Positions 6,571-7,323 of a DNA stretch of 7,323 bases are shown piece after piece. Numbering within the stretch: the stretch's first letter is position 1; every line of letters starts with the position of its first letter. The notes under the pieces are model-generated. The model was not told where the DNA came from. It worked only from the letters and a program-made list of their open reading frames with translations, and did no database searches. Origin of the DNA: an uncultured Ruminococcus sp. (lineage in GTDB: Bacteria; Bacillota; Clostridia; Oscillospirales; Acutalibacteraceae). The translations under genes were made by a program, and so were the position numbers. Where the stretch lies: assembly GCA_934476515.1 (NCBI GenBank), contig CAKSNZ010000047.1:1-7323 (forward strand). The letters run 5' to 3'.

Positions 6571-6627
6571 TAGGGTCCACCATTGGTGGACCGAGCAAAC
6601 TAATCTTCAGATAGTTACTTTGCCCTA
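6571..6627. repeat. REP-like palindromic element
   Basis: GGTCCACC (6574-6581) and GGTGGACC (6585-6592) form a perfect 8-bp stem around ATT. A second imperfect stem follows, GCAAACTA (6595-6602) against TAGTTacTTTGC (6612-6623). TAGG near 6571 can close against CCTA near 6624, giving a branched fold. The form GTAGGG-stem-CCATTGG-stem-CCG resembles intergenic palindromes scattered through gut clostridial genomes (from memory). No T-run follows, so it is not a standard terminator. Confidence 0.5.
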
Positions 6628-6656
6628 TGTAGATATTAAAAATTAGAACAAACAAA

Positions 6657-6710
6657 AGCCTTCCTTGTGTAAAGGAAGGTGTCAGCGAATGCTAACGGAT
6701 GGATTGTCAC
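6657..6710. repeat. REP-like two-hairpin element
   Basis: CCTTCCTT (6659-6666) pairs perfectly with AAGGAAGG (6672-6679) around GTGTA. The second hairpin is GTCAGC (6681-6686) with GCTAAC (6691-6696), one mismatch and a GAAT loop. GGATGGATTGTCACG follows. The order AAGG-stem, GTGTC-stem, GGATGxxATTGT is the same as a palindromic repeat I recall as very common between genes of gut Ruminococcaceae and Lachnospiraceae. Probably a non-autonomous mobile or structural repeat. Confidence 0.6.
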
Positions 6711-6804
6711 GGTAGAAGGAGTTCTCTATATAGAATGTGTATGCGGAGATAATAGTCACCTAGAATAAAAAAGAAAGATGTAATTAAAAAGTCAAATTAA
6801 AGTA

Positions 6805-6898
6805 CTCCCCAACTTACTTTAGCTTAGAGGAAACAACCTATCACGCTTGAATGTTACACATCAGAATTAAAGTATCTGATGAAATCCACTCGCTAAAA
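6805..6898. repeat. Structured direct repeat, copy 1
   Basis: A 94-bp unit about 89% identical to copy 2 at 7081-7175 (nine substitutions and one 1-nt gap over 95 columns, counted by eye). Positions 6852-6887 are identical to copy 2, including the hairpin CATCAGA (6859-6865) / TCTGATG (6875-6881). In this copy CTTACTTTAGC (6813-6823) and GCTAAAAGTAAG (6892-6903) form an imperfect terminal inverted repeat that would close the unit into a two-branch fold. The first bases, CTCCCC-AACT, match the tRNA-Asn 3' end. I do not recognise the element: it could be a small mobile element, a structured RNA, or an insertion-sequence end. Confidence 0.65.
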
Positions 6899-7080
6899 GT
6901 AAGCAAACAAAAATAATGAATAGTATTAAGTTAGATAAATGATTGATAGGAAACAAAACCATGCAAATTAAAAAACTCGCCTTCTCGCCCAGTTGGATTC
7001 TATGGGATAAACAAAAACAGAGTAGCAAATGCTATTCTAACACATAAGACTATTAAACTAATAAAACTAAATAATATTAA

Positions 7081-7175
7081 CTCCCCCAACTTGCTTTTGT
7101 GTAGAGAAAACTACCTACCACGCTTGAAGGTTACACATCAGAATTAAAGTATCTGATGAAATCCCCTCGCTAAAA
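7081..7175. repeat. Structured direct repeat, copy 2
   Basis: The 95-bp second copy, in the same orientation as copy 1. The hairpin CATCAGA (7136-7142) / TCTGATG (7152-7158) and the CACGCTTGAA block (7119-7128) are kept. The terminal inverted repeat of copy 1 is largely degraded here. It begins CTCCCCCAACT (7081-7091), 11 nt identical to 7283-7293 in the tRNA gene. A terminator-like hairpin (7173-7195) abuts its right end, so a plus-strand transcript of about 115 nt is conceivable, but I see no convincing promoter. Confidence 0.65.
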
Positions 7176-7195
7176 ACAGTCCACCGGACTGTTTT
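7173..7195. terminator. Terminator-like hairpin
   Basis: AAAACAGTCC (7173-7182) pairs perfectly with GGACTGTTTT (7186-7195) around a 3-nt loop, with T-runs in both directions (TTTTC rightward, TTTTTAG leftward). It could end a plus-strand transcript of repeat copy 2, or be a second stop for transcription coming leftward out of the tRNA gene. Confidence 0.65.
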
Positions 7196-7246
7196 CTTAA
7201 CGCTCGCCTTCGAGCCCATAGTAATGTATTAAAGAAAGACAAAAGA

Positions 7247-7276
7247 AAAACAGTAGGTTAAATAACCTACTGTTTT
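7247..7276 (-). terminator. Intrinsic terminator of the tRNA transcript
   Basis: AAAACAGTAGGTTA (7247-7260) pairs with TAACCTACTGTTTT (7263-7276); in practice the loop is several bases. On the minus strand the stem is followed by TTTTTCTTTTGTCTTTC, a strong U-rich tail. It begins 4 bp beyond the tRNA CCA end, so it terminates the leftward tRNA transcript. Confidence 0.85.
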
Positions 7277-7279
7277 CTT

Positions 7280-7323
7280 TGGCTCCCCCAACTGGGCTCG
7301 AACCAGTGACATCATGATTAACA
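7280..7323 (-). tRNA. tRNA-Asn (GTT), 3' part
   Basis: Read on the minus strand from 7323: T33, anticodon GTT (7322-7320), A37, A38. Then the anticodon-stem half TCATG, variable loop ATGTC, T-stem ACTGG (paired with CCAGT), T-loop TTCGAGC, acceptor strand TGGGGGA, discriminator G73 and encoded CCA (7282-7280). The arms have the standard 5-7-5 and 7-nt lengths. GTT is the asparagine anticodon and G73 fits asparagine identity. The 5' half (positions 1-32) is beyond the right edge. The gene is transcribed leftward and ends at the terminator at 7247-7276. It may belong to a tRNA cluster continuing to the right, which cannot be seen. Confidence 0.93.

Larger units (their letters stand above)
6534..7279. 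other. Gene-poor repeat-rich region beside tRNA-Asn
   Basis: About 750 bp without a convincing protein gene in any frame. It contains, in order, two REP-like elements (6571-6627, 6657-6710), a stretch with no clear structure (6711-6804), structured repeat copy 1, an A+T-rich spacer (6904-7080) with a 12-nt palindrome TAGCAAATGCTA (7023-7034), copy 2, the hairpin at 7173-7195, a small GCTCG/CGAGC hairpin (7202-7215), and the tRNA terminator. The build-up of repeats next to a tRNA 3' end is typical of decayed integration sites. No integrase or transposase gene is present in the window. Confidence 0.6.

Noticed and set aside
6876..6886. CTGATGA followed by AAATCC, reminiscent of a hammerhead ribozyme core
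   Set aside because: The CTGATG is used as one arm of the CATCAGA/TCTGATG hairpin, and no correctly placed GAAA and stem arrangement follows.
6846..6897. Short minus-strand frame shared by both structured repeats (about 17 codons)
   Set aside because: The differences between copies change amino acids and the stop position, so there is no sign of coding constraint.
6961..7047. 28-codon ORF starting MQIKKLAFSPSWILWD
   Set aside because: It has only a weak AGGAAA upstream and no family, and it overlaps the tRNA-like fragment; more likely chance in A+T-rich DNA.
6805..7175. CRISPR array
   Set aside because: There are only two copies, about 95 bp each with a 182-bp spacer, and no cas genes; this does not fit CRISPR geometry.

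Overview
The window looks like chromosome from a low-GC Bacillota, most likely a gut clostridium (Oscillospiraceae/Ruminococcus-like). The evidence is very A+T-rich DNA with TAA/TAG stops, strong GGAGG or AGGTGA ribosome binding sites, TTGACA/TGnTATAAT promoters, a DUF378 protein, a PLDc_N-type cardiolipin synthase, a lipobox lipoprotein, and gut-Firmicute-style palindromic repeats. The genus is inference; no 16S or other marker gene is present.

Left part (1-1200). A leftward gene leaves the window after nine codons. Its consensus promoter carries two near-identical 16-bp palindromes one helical-phase step apart, an operator layout like that of BlaI/MecI/CopY repressors. Rightward from there lie a 77-aa XRE/Cro regulator, a zinc-ribbon three-helix membrane protein with its own extended -10 promoter, and a DUF378 membrane protein closed by an intrinsic terminator.

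Middle (1200-4240). An extended -10 promoter drives two tightly spaced genes for unrecognised single-pass membrane proteins with extracytoplasmic domains. They converge on a complete cardiolipin synthase (two HKD motifs) on the minus strand. A 14-bp perfect-stem hairpin serves as a bidirectional terminator between them. The intergenic region at 4018-4238 holds divergent promoters for the synthase and for the next gene.

Right part (4239-6533). A GT-C-fold polytopic glycosyltransferase (GT39/PMT-like), a 98-aa protein of unknown function and a secreted lipoprotein (DUF5104-like) run rightward with short gaps and may be co-transcribed. A shared cell-envelope theme (phospholipid synthesis, envelope glycosylation, lipoprotein, anchored proteins) is inferred from gene content; nothing shows that these genes form one pathway.

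Right end (6534-7323). About 750 bp without a convincing protein gene, made almost entirely of repeats and hairpins: two REP-like palindromic elements, two ~95-bp direct copies (about 89% identical) of a structured repeat, two terminator-like hairpins, and the 3' half of a tRNA-Asn(GTT) on the minus strand. The left end of each 95-bp copy matches the 3' acceptor end of that tRNA for about 11 nt, so the area may be a scar of integration at the tRNA 3' end or a cluster of an undescribed small mobile or RNA element. This is the least explained and most interesting part of the window.
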